Source: 55-13 sp037190145 (GTDB lineage: Bacteria; Armatimonadota; Fimbriimonadia; Fimbriimonadales; Fimbriimonadaceae). Taken from it: a stretch of 64,000 bases of DNA. The notes beneath the pieces are model-generated. The model had not been told where the DNA came from. It ran no database searches and worked only from the letters and a program-made list of their open reading frames with translations. Numbering within the stretch: position 1 is the first letter of the stretch; each line of letters opens with the position of its first letter. The DNA lies in contig JBBCJU010000008.1 in the NCBI GenBank assembly GCA_037190145.1, forward strand, positions 124,001 through 188,000, in the 5' to 3' direction. The position numbers and the translations under genes were made by a program. Positions 1-8,420 of the stretch are shown here, piece by piece.

Positions 1-1
1 T

Positions 2-1153
2 GAGTTTGCTGAGATTTCGACGACCTTCAATAAGCTACTGAGTAAGGTTCAGGCTTCTGTCACTGCTTATAACATCGGGCGAAAGAGTCTCTCCAGCATG
101 ATTGGTCAGGTTACGAGCAATGCTGAGGTTGTGTCTCAAACTAGTCAGCAGCTTGCATCTGCAAGCCACCAGAGTGGACAAGCAGCTAATGAAATCGCCG
201 CTGGAAGCGAGCGGTTAGCCTCCATTTCTACAGACGCGGCAGAGGAAATGGCAAAGCTGACCAGCCAAGTGGCTGAAGTGTCTGAGAGTAGCCAAGCCCA
301 ACAGGTAATGGTTCATGATGCGACCGAAGCTTTAGAAGGTGCGTCGCTAGAGATTGGTCGAGTAAGTGAAGCGGCTCAACAGATGTCGGCTCTCGCGAAG
401 GAAGGAAATCTGGCGGTGCGAGCCACGATTGATGCAATGGCACGAGTCAAAGATCGTGTCACTCTTTCGTCTGAGAAAGTTCAACAGCTTGACCAGTCAG
501 GTCAAAAGATCGGCGATATTGTGAAGACGATTGAGGCGATTGCGGAACAAACGAACTTGCTGGCATTGAATGCAGCTATTGAAGCTGCCCGAGCCGGTGA
601 TCATGGCCGCGGCTTTGCTGTAGTAGCCGAGGAAGTTCGAAAATTGGCAGAGCAAGCTGGATCGGCAACTCGAGAGATTGGCTCACTTATTACCGGAGTT
701 CGAAGCACGGTTGAAGAAACGGTGTCAGCCATCCAAAGCACAACTCTAGAAGTTGAAGCGGGAGCATTCAGCAGTGAAACCGCAGGGCAATCTCTTTCGC
801 AGATTGTGGCCGCCGCAGATGAAGTCGCAGGACAAGCGGGTTCAGCCAGTAAGCTGACGAACTTGGTTGGTGTAGGGATGGAGAAGGTGGCTGAGAGTGC
901 GGCTAGGAATCTGGATGCCGCGCAAAGCATGGCGGAGAATGCCCACCGAGCCAGTGGAGTGATCATGGACGTGGCGGCAGTGGGACAAGAATCCTCAGCT
1001 GGAGCCGAAGAGTTGAATGCCAGCATCGAGGAGGTGGGTACTTCTGCCAGTGACTTAGCCCAAATGAGTCAAGCACTGAATTCTTTGGTCGAACAATTCA
1101 GTATCGATGAGGAGCGCGCGACTTCATCGAGTCATCTTCGACTTGTAGCTTAA
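2..1153 (+). CDS. methyl-accepting chemotaxis protein, C-terminal part (5' truncated by the window)
   Basis: This is the cytoplasmic signalling part of a chemoreceptor. The reading frame is open from base 2, upstream of the first ATG at 98, so the gene begins outside the window. The first ~25 residues resemble the end of a HAMP linker. They are followed by a long coiled coil of heptads rich in Ala, Ser, Gln and Glu. The hairpin tip that contacts CheA/CheW is clear: EQTNLLALNAAIEAARAG, then GRGFAVVAEEVRKLAEQ. Glu/Gln pairs on both arms are potential methylation sites. There is no CheR-binding pentapeptide at the C-terminus, which ends SSSHLRLVA. The sensor domain is not visible, so the ligand is unknown. 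No other chemotaxis gene lies in the window. The family call is secure. Confidence 0.95.
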   Translation, partial: EFAEISTTFNKLLSKVQASVTAYNIGRKSLSSMIGQVTSNAEVVSQTSQQLASASHQSGQAANEIAAGSERLASISTDAAEEMAKLTSQVAEVSESSQAQQVMVHDATEALEGASLEIGRVSEAAQQMSALAKEGNLAVRATIDAMARVKDRVTLSSEKVQQLDQSGQKIGDIVKTIEAIAEQTNLLALNAAIEAARAGDHGRGFAVVAEEVRKLAEQAGSATREIGSLITGVRSTVEETVSAIQSTTLEVEAGAFSSETAGQSLSQIVAAADEVAGQAGSASKLTNLVGVGMEKVAESAARNLDAAQSMAENAHRASGVIMDVAAVGQESSAGAEELNASIEEVGTSASDLAQMSQALNSLVEQFSIDEERATSSSHLRLVA

Positions 1154-1166
1154 TACCTCTAACCTA

Positions 1167-1195
1167 AGGCCGGGGGTTTGTCCCGGCCTCCCTTT
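1167..1195. terminator. hairpin terminator between the receptor gene and gpsA
   Basis: AGGCCGGG (1167-1174) pairs with CCCGGCCT (1182-1189) around a 7-base loop and is followed by CCCTTT. It lies between the ends of two convergent genes and can serve the plus-strand receptor transcript. The U tract is short, so efficiency is uncertain. Confidence 0.6.
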
Positions 1196-1208
1196 CGATA
1201 CATGAAGG

Positions 1209-2198
1209 CTAAGGTATCGGTAAACCCTCGGTAGGCGTTTCCCGATCCATGAGCGAGCCTACTGCTTTCATGGGTTCGATACGGCCGCGTATAACGTTTT
1301 CAATTGCGGCAAAAACGGGCAAATCGATCTCATATTTGCGAGCAAGGGCCTGAACGGATTCACTTGTTGACACACCTTCTACAACCTGTCCAATCTCTGC
1401 GAGGGCTTCATCCAACGGCTTGCCTTGTCCCAATAGCTTGCCTGCACGATAGTTGCGACTGAGGTTGCTGGATGCAGTGGCGAAAAGGTCGCCCACTCCA
1501 GCAATTCCAAGGAATGTCTCCAGCCTCGCCCCCATCCTCAACCCGAGGCCAATCATCTCTTTCAGTCCCCGGGCAAGAAAGGCACCTTTAGTATTGTCTC
1601 CAAAGCCGAGCCCATCTGACATTCCGGCCCCGACTGCGATTACGTTTTTGAGTGCGCCTGCCAACTCTACGCCGGTCACGTCATCGCTTTTGTAAACTCG
1701 AAAGGTGCGACAGTTAAAAGCAGACCGAATCTGTTCGGCTACAGAATCGTCTCGACACGCTGCAATCGCTGCTGTAGGAATACCTCTTACAATCTCAACC
1801 GCAAGATTAGGTCCGCTTAATGCTCCAATGTGGGCGTTGGGCATCACCTCTCCCACCACATCACTGACCATTTTGGCCGTCCCGGTCTCCAAACCTTTGG
1901 CAGCAACTACGATCAGTGGGTGTTGGCCACTCACCTCCTGCACAACTTGTCGCACTGCTCCCGAAGGAACTGCGACGACGGTCATCTCAACGAGTTCCAA
2001 ATGATCGTGGAGGAGGTCGTACTTTACGTTCTCTGGGAGTCGAAAACCAGGGAGATATTTGAGGTTCTCTCGCGTGGAGCGCAGGATGGCTATCTCCTCA
2101 GGATCACGCCCCAATAGGGTGACGTCGTGCCCATTGCGAGCCAAGAGAAGCGCAAGCGCGGTTCCCCAGCTTCCAGAGCCTAGAACGGCGGTGGTCAT
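1209..2198 (-). CDS. gpsA: glycerol-3-phosphate dehydrogenase [NAD(P)+]
   Basis: GpsA reduces dihydroxyacetone phosphate to sn-glycerol 3-phosphate in the cytoplasm, supplying the backbone of phospholipids. The N-terminal Rossmann motif GSGSWGTALA is intact. It is followed by the conserved AAKGLE and SGPNLAVEI segments and the catalytic-lysine region GALKNVIAVGAG. The C-terminal helical domain carries GLGDLFAT-like (GVGDLFATASS), SRN and GxxVVEGVSTSE motifs. The length of 329 residues is normal. The frame extends upstream to 2237, but the conserved N-terminus MTTAVLGSGSWG starts at 2198, which is the preferred start. The gene follows the two glycosidase genes on the same strand with an 80-base gap. 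Confidence 0.95.
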   Translation of the reverse strand: MTTAVLGSGSWGTALALLLARNGHDVTLLGRDPEEIAILRSTRENLKYLPGFRLPENVKYDLLHDHLELVEMTVVAVPSGAVRQVVQEVSGQHPLIVVAAKGLETGTAKMVSDVVGEVMPNAHIGALSGPNLAVEIVRGIPTAAIAACRDDSVAEQIRSAFNCRTFRVYKSDDVTGVELAGALKNVIAVGAGMSDGLGFGDNTKGAFLARGLKEMIGLGLRMGARLETFLGIAGVGDLFATASSNLSRNYRAGKLLGQGKPLDEALAEIGQVVEGVSTSESVQALARKYEIDLPVFAAIENVIRGRIEPMKAVGSLMDRETPTEGLPIP

Positions 2199-2279
2199 TG
2201 GCTTGAGTTTACATCTTGGGCTTATTGCGCTATCCAAGAAACAAGCTTCCCTCCAGAAGAAAAACTGGAAGGAAAGCTG

Positions 2280-3608
2280 TTATTTTCCGGTCAGCCAAAT
2301 ATAGGTTGGAGATTCATCAATTGGGCAAGCGAGCTTGCCTCCGCTTGCCGTTAGTTTTACAGAATCCGGTTCACCTGCTTTTAGGGGCATTTTCTCCGCT
2401 TTGGCTACCGCTAGATCACTGATAGGGATAGATAGATTTGCTGATCGTCCATTACCGGTTGGTGACCAGGCTACGATCAATTTGTCCTTTCCATTCTCAT
2501 GTGAAAACTGAAAGGCGTATACATCTCCATCTTTCTTGGCTATGGCTTTCTCATACCGATAGTCGCCCAAGGACTTCAAAAGGTGAGCTTGCGCATGAAA
2601 GGAAGGCTTTGGCTGATAGTTGCGAGTGAGTCCCGACGCGGCATGGAGTGTAGGTTTGTCTTCATCATTAAACCAATACATATAGGCGCGATCTACATCC
2701 ATCGAGGCAAAAACTAAGAAGGAGCGGACGAGCCATTGAGCCTGAACTGTATCCGACACTCCAACCCACTTAGCAAAATCGCCTTCTTTATGATTAGGTT
2801 GAGTTGTAGAGTCATATCCAAACTCCGTAATCCAAACCTTCTTTCCAACGGCATTTTTGTTTCGCCAATCAATGATGCCCTGAACTTGCTTTAGGTAAGC
2901 GATTTTGGGGTCTTCCGGGTGGCTTCGCTTCCACGTTGGCCAGAGCTCCTCGAACGAATAAACATGAACATTTAGGATATCGAAGAGGTTCTCAAGCCCT
3001 TTCAATCCAGTAATGTCTTTTGAATACTTGTCTTCCTTGCCAACGGCAACTGCACAAGTCGCAATCTGCATCTTAGGGTCGCCTTCCCGAACTCCTTTTG
3101 CCATGCTTTCGAACATTTGGCGATATTTGGCATCGTCCCAATCCATAGGTTCGTTACCAATCTCGATTGCTTCAACTGACTTCACCTTTCCCGAAGGGCC
3201 AAAATATCGGGCAAAGTGACGACCATATTCGAATGCGTCCTTCGATAGATTTGTCCACTTATCGGGCTTTATAGATTCAAACATAACTGAGGCATTCACT
3301 ACGTAGCCAGCCTTTACCCAGTTCGCATAGAGTTCGTTCCAATTGACTTTATTGCGTGCCCAGGGGAATTCGGCTACATTGCCCGGATCGTCTTGAAGAT
3401 CCCACTCTACGGGGTGATAGTTTCGTAAATGTTTGGCGACCGGCTTGTACAGGTCTGCTTTCATCTGAACGGTGTGAGTATTCATTCCGATGAAATCCCT
3501 CATGAGAGGTTTGTGCTGACCCTGAGATTCCTTTGAGCTTCCTTCAGAAGCGCAAACTTGCATTACGAGACCGAGGGCACAAACAAGAGTTGAAGTTAAA
3601 AATTTCAT
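2280..3608 (-). CDS. putative secreted clan GH-A-like glycoside hydrolase (paralogue 2)
   Basis: A 442-residue exported protein with a signal peptide ending near VCA-SEG (residues 18-23). The rest looks like a (beta/alpha)8 glycosidase. EIGNEP (Glu153) fits a clan GH-A acid/base with its preceding Asn, and WITEFGYDS (Glu262) fits the nucleophile at the end of strand 7. A NVHVYSFEE segment lies between them. A small beta domain closes the protein (from about residue 370). It closely resembles its upstream neighbour, so the pair arose by tandem duplication. The intergenic gap is 11 bases and no Shine-Dalgarno sequence is visible, which suggests translational coupling. The substrate is unknown. 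The family (GH5/GH39-like) is inferred from motif placement only. Confidence 0.7.
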   Translation of the reverse strand: MKFLTSTLVCALGLVMQVCASEGSSKESQGQHKPLMRDFIGMNTHTVQMKADLYKPVAKHLRNYHPVEWDLQDDPGNVAEFPWARNKVNWNELYANWVKAGYVVNASVMFESIKPDKWTNLSKDAFEYGRHFARYFGPSGKVKSVEAIEIGNEPMDWDDAKYRQMFESMAKGVREGDPKMQIATCAVAVGKEDKYSKDITGLKGLENLFDILNVHVYSFEELWPTWKRSHPEDPKIAYLKQVQGIIDWRNKNAVGKKVWITEFGYDSTTQPNHKEGDFAKWVGVSDTVQAQWLVRSFLVFASMDVDRAYMYWFNDEDKPTLHAASGLTRNYQPKPSFHAQAHLLKSLGDYRYEKAIAKKDGDVYAFQFSHENGKDKLIVAWSPTGNGRSANLSIPISDLAVAKAEKMPLKAGEPDSVKLTASGGKLACPIDESPTYIWLTGK

Positions 3609-3619
3609 TTCAGTAGGAG

Positions 3620-4948
3620 TTATTTAGGGGTGAGCCATACGTAAGATGGGGACTCATCAATGGGCAAAGTCAGGGTGCCTTGAGAATCAATGCTCCCCCC
3701 GGCAGAAGGGGCGGCTCCAATCTTGAGTGGCATTTTTTCTGACTTAACGATCTTGTAACCCGGGGCGGGGACGCTAACGGTTCCTTTGCGTTCTGAGCCG
3801 GTTGGAGACCAGCCAACGACAATCTTGTCTCTCCCTCGTTCTGCCGCAAATTGGTAAGCATATGCATCGCCGTTCTTTTGGGTCAGCGCTTTTTCAAAGC
3901 GATAGTTTCCTAAGGTTTTGAGCAGGTGAGACTGTGCATGGTAGGATGGCTTGGGTTCAAAGTTGCGGGTAAGGCCAGATGCCGCATGAAGTGTTGGGGC
4001 ATCCTCATCGTTGAACCAATACATATAGGCTCGGTCTACGTTCATACCGGCGAAGACCAGAAATGATCGGACTAGCCATTGAGCCTGGACGGTATCTGAA
4101 ACTCCGACCCACTTGGCAAAATCACCCTCTTTATGGTTGGGCTTCGTGGTTGAATCGTAGCCAAACTCTGTGACCCAGACTTTACGTCCTAACGCGTTTT
4201 TGTCTCTCCAATCGATAATGTTCTGGACTTGTTTGAGATACTCGATTTTGGGGTCTTCGGGGTGGCTTCGCTTCCAGGTTGGCCAGTGCTCTTCAAATGA
4301 ATAGACATGAACATTGAGGACGTCAATGAGTCCCTCTAGCCCTTTAAGGATATTGATATCTTTTGAGTAGCGATCCTTGTTCCCAACGGCAACTGCGCAA
4401 GTTGCAATGAGCATCTTGGGATCAGCGGCGCGGATGCCTTTTGCCATGCTTTCATACATTTCCCGATACTGCGCATCGCTATACTCGACCGGTTCATTTC
4501 CTATCTCTAGGCTCTCAACCGATTTGAACTTTCCGGATGGACCATATCTCTCGGCAAACGCCTTTGCATAGGTGAATCCGTCCTTCTTGATATCCGTCCA
4601 CTTATCTGGCTTCATGGATTCAAACATCATGGAGGCGAGGACTTGGTATCCATCCTTCTTCCAGCCGTTGTAAAGGGTGTCCCAATTCACTTGGTCGCTA
4701 AACTTCTTCCATGTAATCTTTTCGCGAGTGGTTGGAAATTGGGGAGGGTTAGAGGGATTCCCATCCAAATCCCAGGCCACGGGATGATAGTTACGAATAA
4801 GCTTAGCGACCGGTTTATAGAGCTTGGAATCAAACTGTACGGTATGCGTATTGATGCCTATAAAATCACGCATGAGCGGCTTGGGGCCGGATTGCGTGCT
4901 TAGGTTTGGATACAGCAAGGATAAGCTTGCAACAATGCAAGTTGTCAT
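3620..4948 (-). CDS. putative secreted clan GH-A-like glycoside hydrolase (paralogue 1)
   Basis: This 442-residue protein is a paralogue of the next gene in the operon, and the two match over nearly their whole length. Likely catalytic residues are Glu152 in EIGNEP and Glu261 in WVTEFGYDS. Shared blocks include MRDFIG, NTHTVQ, SHPEDPKI and AYMYWFNDEDAPTLHAASGL. The N-terminus (MTTCIVASLSLL) is hydrophobic but short and lacks basic residues, so export is likely but not certain. GGAGG lies about 10 bases before the start. The gene follows the small lipoprotein gene by about 30 bases in an operon headed by a LacI regulator, which points to polysaccharide or oligosaccharide degradation under sugar control. 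Exact family and substrate cannot be named from the sequence. Confidence 0.7.
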   Translation of the reverse strand: MTTCIVASLSLLYPNLSTQSGPKPLMRDFIGINTHTVQFDSKLYKPVAKLIRNYHPVAWDLDGNPSNPPQFPTTREKITWKKFSDQVNWDTLYNGWKKDGYQVLASMMFESMKPDKWTDIKKDGFTYAKAFAERYGPSGKFKSVESLEIGNEPVEYSDAQYREMYESMAKGIRAADPKMLIATCAVAVGNKDRYSKDINILKGLEGLIDVLNVHVYSFEEHWPTWKRSHPEDPKIEYLKQVQNIIDWRDKNALGRKVWVTEFGYDSTTKPNHKEGDFAKWVGVSDTVQAQWLVRSFLVFAGMNVDRAYMYWFNDEDAPTLHAASGLTRNFEPKPSYHAQSHLLKTLGNYRFEKALTQKNGDAYAYQFAAERGRDKIVVGWSPTGSERKGTVSVPAPGYKIVKSEKMPLKIGAAPSAGGSIDSQGTLTLPIDESPSYVWLTPK

Positions 4949-4978
4949 TTGGGCGAGACCTCCTATGGCTTCAGATCA

Positions 4979-5152
4979 CTAATTGCTGGACTTAGGTTGG
5001 TTGTTGTCCTTATCAAAAAATCCAGAGGGAGGGGGGCCTCCCTGGAAGTTTTCTTGTTCCTTCTTTGTCATCTCCGCTTCCTCTTTGCAACCGGCAAATA
5101 GGAAACATGTGAGAAGGCAAAGCGCGAATGAGATTGTTTTCTTTGTTTTCAC
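4979..5152 (-). CDS. small lipoprotein, 57 residues
   Basis: A short gene with a GTG start. The product opens with KTKK and a hydrophobic stretch ending in the lipobox LFAGC (Cys22), typical of signal peptidase II substrates. The mature part is about 36 residues, highly charged then Gly/Pro-rich, ending with a polar Asn/Lys/Ser tail. The start lies 6 bases after the stop of the pseudopilin gene, so translation is probably coupled. No function is recognised. Position suggests a role in assembling or anchoring the pseudopilin or the two exported glycosidases that follow. Confidence 0.75.
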   Translation of the reverse strand: MKTKKTISFALCLLTCFLFAGCKEEAEMTKKEQENFQGGPPPSGFFDKDNNQPKSSN

Positions 5153-5158
5153 TGATGA

Positions 5159-5989
5159 CTAATCCCGAATCCCATTCCATTGATTGTCGCGTGGGCGATT
5201 CACTGGGTCTGGGTTTGTTGATGCTGGTCTTGCTGACTTTGCGTGACCATCTGTGTAGAGAAAACTGGACTGGTTCGCGTGCTTGACGGAGACGGCACCG
5301 TCGGGGCCATTTGGATAAGCGGCTGCGGCTCTGGTTCCGTTTGGAATGCTGATAGGAGTGCCACTGAGAACGGGGCCCCATGAAAGCTCTGTGAACCCTG
5401 CATGATAGTTTGTGCAGTTGCATGGGCCGCCGGCTTTCTTAACATCGTCATTGTGCCGTTCACCCATCATGATGGTGGTGGCTACGTGATTTATCTGGGT
5501 TTGAGATAGCGAAGGGTAGATCCAGAAGCCGGTTGGTACATCTGCTCCCATTCCAAATGGACCATACACTTGCCATGAAGACCCGACGTAGTTAGAGTTA
5601 GAGTTGACGGTGAATGAGATACCAACTCCCGTCCAGTTCCAAGATGCATCTCGGACGTTGGTGTCTCCATCGAGTGGGCTTCTAAAAATGCCGTAATTCT
5701 TTGTGTAAGGTTGGCTGACAATGGCCCATGAGTTGGCCCAGCCGTTGCCGTATTGATCCAAGCTTTGAGCTTTGGGAAAGGCATCGTCATAGTCGCCCGC
5801 ATACATGAGGGCTCCTAGACCTAGCTGTTTGATGTTGCTTAGCGTTGCGGTCTTCTTTGCGGCCGCTTTTGCTTGGGCAAATACCGGGAATAGGATCGCA
5901 GCGAGAATGGCAATGATTGCGATGACGACAAGTAACTCAATTAATGTAAATGCGCCCTTATTGGGTCGGGCTACCATGTTTGATGGCAT
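5159..5989 (-). CDS. type II pseudopilin-like protein with H-X9-DG C-terminal motif
   Basis: The product has a class III prepilin leader. A short basic stretch (RPNKGA) is followed by FTLIELLVVIAIIAILAAILF, with Glu at position +5 of the mature chain. The residue before the processing site is Ala rather than the usual Gly. The globular part is a DUF1559-like minor-pseudopilin domain. It ends with the motif H-ANQSSFLYT-DG, the H-X9-DG signature common in Planctomycetota and Armatimonadota proteins. Start at 5989 is chosen because GGAGG stands 8 bases upstream; an ATG at 6004 is in frame. The start overlaps the end of the LacI gene by 32 bases, so the two are cotranscribed. It is likely an envelope fibre or secretion component induced with the glycosidases. 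Confidence 0.85.
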   Translation of the reverse strand: MPSNMVARPNKGAFTLIELLVVIAIIAILAAILFPVFAQAKAAAKKTATLSNIKQLGLGALMYAGDYDDAFPKAQSLDQYGNGWANSWAIVSQPYTKNYGIFRSPLDGDTNVRDASWNWTGVGISFTVNSNSNYVGSSWQVYGPFGMGADVPTGFWIYPSLSQTQINHVATTIMMGERHNDDVKKAGGPCNCTNYHAGFTELSWGPVLSGTPISIPNGTRAAAAYPNGPDGAVSVKHANQSSFLYTDGHAKSARPASTNPDPVNRPRDNQWNGIRD

Positions 5990-7046
5990 TTTGATTTCCT
6001 CCATTGGAATCTGAAGTCGGGCGTAAAATCGGGTTTGGGGTTGCCGTGCTCTCTCTTAGCACTACCTCGGGTTTGAAGTAGTGGGTTTTGTTTTCTACTT
6101 CTATGCCTTCGATTTGCTGCAGTAGGAGCTGGGCTGCGTACTGGCCCACTTGATCAAAGGGCTGGTGGAGCGTGGTTAGCTTTGGTGATAGGTATTGAGA
6201 TAGGGGGCGATCGTCTACTGCGACGACTGAAAGATCAGTTGGGATGTTGACTTTAAGTTCTCTTGCCGCTTCGTAAACGCCAGCGGCGATTTCGTCATTG
6301 GCGGCGAAGATAGCGGTGGGTGGTTCGGGTAATTGGAGTAGCTGCTTGGCTGCGATGTAGCCGTCGTGTTGGCTGTAGTGGGCGGGCAAAACCAGTTCAT
6401 TTGGAACAGGCACACCGGCTAAAAGCATTTGAGTTCTGAAAACGCGCTCTCGAACTTGTGCGCTTCCTAGGTTTGGATGTCCGGTGATGTGAGCGATTCG
6501 GCGGTGGCCTAGGGATAGCAAGTGGTCAATGAGTAATTCGGTGCCGTGGGAGTCATCGATATCTACACCGACAGCATCTCTTTGATCTGGCAGCCATGAA
6601 ACGGTGACTAATGGAATCTCTAGCGTCCTTAGGGCGGGAATCATGTCTGAATCCGTTGGCGGAGCAACGACCAAGTAGCCGTCGCAGCGTCCGTTTCGGA
6701 ATGCGGAAAGTGATTCTTTCGCGCCTTTCCAGGGGGCCGTTATGTGGGTGACGTTATAGCCTTGGCAACCGGCGACGGATAGGACGGCTTGAAGAATGGC
6801 GGCGGAATAGGCGTTGATGACGATTTCGGCGGAGTCGACGACGCCGAAGAGGATGCCGATGGTGTGGGTCTTCTGTTTGGCGAGGCCTTGAGCGAAGGCG
6901 TTGGGGTGGTAATTCAGGCGTTCGATGGCCTCAAGAATTTTCTTACGAGTCTCGGGGCGGACGGGTTTGGGGCCGTTGTTGACCACATTGGAGACCGTCG
7001 CCGAAGAGACTCCACATTCTTTTGCTACATCGTAAATCGTTGCCAT
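5958..7046 (-). CDS. LacI/GalR-family transcriptional repressor
   Basis: A 362-residue regulator with the classic N-terminal helix-turn-helix TIYDVAKECGVSSATVSNVV and hinge helix NYHPNAFAQGLAKQKT. It is followed by a periplasmic-binding-protein-like effector domain (GILFGVVDS ... GYLVVAPP ... VGVDIDDSHGTELLIDHLLSLGHRRIAHI ... AIFAANDEIAAGV ... LSVVAVDDRPLSQYLSPKLTTL). Family members bind a sugar and release palindromic operators with a central CG. It is the first gene of the operon with pseudopilin, lipoprotein and two glycosidases. Two identical palindromes at its own promoter imply autoregulation. The inducer is unknown. Length is typical with a ~20-residue extra tail that overlaps the next gene. 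Confidence 0.95.
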   Translation of the reverse strand: MATIYDVAKECGVSSATVSNVVNNGPKPVRPETRKKILEAIERLNYHPNAFAQGLAKQKTHTIGILFGVVDSAEIVINAYSAAILQAVLSVAGCQGYNVTHITAPWKGAKESLSAFRNGRCDGYLVVAPPTDSDMIPALRTLEIPLVTVSWLPDQRDAVGVDIDDSHGTELLIDHLLSLGHRRIAHITGHPNLGSAQVRERVFRTQMLLAGVPVPNELVLPAHYSQHDGYIAAKQLLQLPEPPTAIFAANDEIAAGVYEAARELKVNIPTDLSVVAVDDRPLSQYLSPKLTTLHQPFDQVGQYAAQLLLQQIEGIEVENKTHYFKPEVVLRESTATPNPILRPTSDSNGGNQNAIKHGSPTQ

Positions 7047-7076
7047 TCTGTTCCCGCCGTTGGGATGCGAATCATC

Positions 7077-7094
7077 AATCTAACCGGTTAGATT
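7077..7094. promoter_or_regulatory. LacI-type operator O1 (18-bp palindrome)
   Basis: AATCTAACCGGTTAGATT is a perfect palindrome with the central CG typical of LacI-family operators. It lies at the expected transcription start of the divergent-free lacI-type gene, 31 bases before its ATG. An identical copy occurs 32 bp upstream (centre to centre), about three helical turns. Confidence 0.85.
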
Positions 7095-7101
7095 TGGAAT
7101 C

Positions 7102-7130
7102 ATTATACAATCTAACCGGTTAGATTCCAA
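7102..7130 (-). promoter_or_regulatory. sigma-70-type promoter of the LacI-glycosidase operon
   Basis: Read on the minus strand, -35 TTGGAA (7130-7125) and -10 TATAAT (7107-7102) are separated by 17 bases. One operator palindrome fills the spacer and the other covers the start site. The consensus -10 and exact spacing make this a strong prediction. Confidence 0.8.
7109..7126. promoter_or_regulatory. LacI-type operator O2 (18-bp palindrome)
   Basis: An exact second copy of the 18-bp palindrome at 7077-7094. It occupies the spacer between the -35 and -10 hexamers, so a bound repressor would block RNA polymerase directly. Confidence 0.85.
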
Positions 7131-7652
7131 GAATTTAACAAAAAATTCTACAGACGATGTTTCAGACGCAGGTAGAGGGAGGCGGTAAATGGGGTTGAGA
7201 GGTGGTGGGTTGGTCTTTGGGGTTTGGGGAGGTGAATATTCACCAGTGGGGTGGTGGAAATTTTAATTGGTAGCTACGGAAAGTTAGGTTCGAAGTGGAG
7301 GAAAATGCAACCGTTTGTAGGTTCAAAAAACCGTAGCTAGCTTAGGTTCAAATAGGTTCGAATTTTGGTGTGCATTTAAGTGCAGAACGTACATGTTTTC
7401 GGATTTTGGCGAAAACGTGGTTGAGGATTTACCAGTTTGCGATGCGGCGTCTTGGCGACGGCTTTGGGCTGAGTGGTCAGATCCTTCTTTGTTTAATTGA
7501 TTCCCTACTATATAAGGGGAGGAAACGTGGTTTTGTTAACTAATGATTTCGACTTTTCTACGGGGGCCAAGTTGAGTGATTTATTGACACTGTCTATTCA
7601 ATTTGAAATGTATCATACATAATTCAGTTGTAAATATAGTGAAATATGCACA
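7131..7652. other. non-coding, AT-rich stretch at the edge of the accessory island
   Basis: No credible gene is seen. The composition shifts toward A+T from about 7480 (for example TTGTTTAATTGATTCCC and runs of short A/T words up to 7650). The short words TAGGTTC and GGTTCGAA recur around 7280-7360 without a clear unit. No integrase or terminal repeats were found. Confidence 0.5.
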
Positions 7653-8420
7653 TCAAATAAACTGCTCAAAATACTGAACGGCTCTCAGACTCGCTTCCTT
7701 GTAGGTCTTCGCATAGATCGTTTGAGGTCGAATCTGAATACCAAAATTGTTTAACCTTGCATCACCCTCGCTGTCTATGCCTTTCCAAAGCATTTGCACA
7801 GCCCTTCGGGCAACTTCGTCTCGATACAGGTTTTTGGGATCAAGTGACCAACTCACGCTGCCTACAAGCAAATCTGCCAAGCAAATTAGTGGACTAGCTT
7901 TTACAGCACTTTCTGAGTAGCTTCGGATTCGATAAAGGTCGACATCAACTTTCTTTGTTGAAAAACCTACTACGGGCAATCCTTCGGTCAAAGAGATTTC
8001 TGCCCGTTGATTTTCCCGATCAATAACAACGACGCCGTCTGAATCTTTGCTCGTCAAAAAATCTTGGAATGCGGAGAACAACCCCTTTTTCAAGTGGTCG
8101 TACGTCTTTTGCTGTGTGCTGGTAGCTGCCACACCCTGATGAACCATAACGATGATGCCAACACACTTTGACTCAGCGGCCATCCTTTTTGCTGCAACGC
8201 AAGCCTCGATCCATTCACTGGTCTCGACTTCCGGAGGCTTAAATGAATGGGCAAACTTTATTGGCTTTTCAGGTGGTATTCCAGTGGCTTCTTTAATCCA
8301 TTGGAGTTCCTCTACGAGCGGTCCAACTACCTGAGCGGGAACCGCAACACCACCATAAATCCAGAATTCACACTTTCCCCTAGATGCAGGTTGGGCTTCA
8401 TCGGTGAATAAAATGTACAT
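7653..8420 (-). CDS. DUF3800 domain protein
   Basis: A 255-residue protein that matches the DUF3800 pattern. It has an acidic N-terminal strand (MYILFTDEAQPA), then FWIYGGVAVP, a central strand with DGVVVIDREN, and a C-terminal SPLICLADLLVGSVSWSLD helix where the family has a conserved Asp. The family is predicted to have an RNase H-like fold and is often seen in mobile and defence-associated loci; its activity is unproven. The start at 8420 is preferred to the in-frame ATG at 8441 because AAGGCG lies upstream at good spacing. It is transcribed away from the reverse transcriptase, and the two share an intergenic region of about 315 bases. Base composition differs from the housekeeping genes around it, suggesting transfer. 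Confidence 0.75.
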   Translation of the reverse strand: MYILFTDEAQPASRGKCEFWIYGGVAVPAQVVGPLVEELQWIKEATGIPPEKPIKFAHSFKPPEVETSEWIEACVAAKRMAAESKCVGIIVMVHQGVAATSTQQKTYDHLKKGLFSAFQDFLTSKDSDGVVVIDRENQRAEISLTEGLPVVGFSTKKVDVDLYRIRSYSESAVKASPLICLADLLVGSVSWSLDPKNLYRDEVARRAVQMLWKGIDSEGDARLNNFGIQIRPQTIYAKTYKEASLRAVQYFEQFI

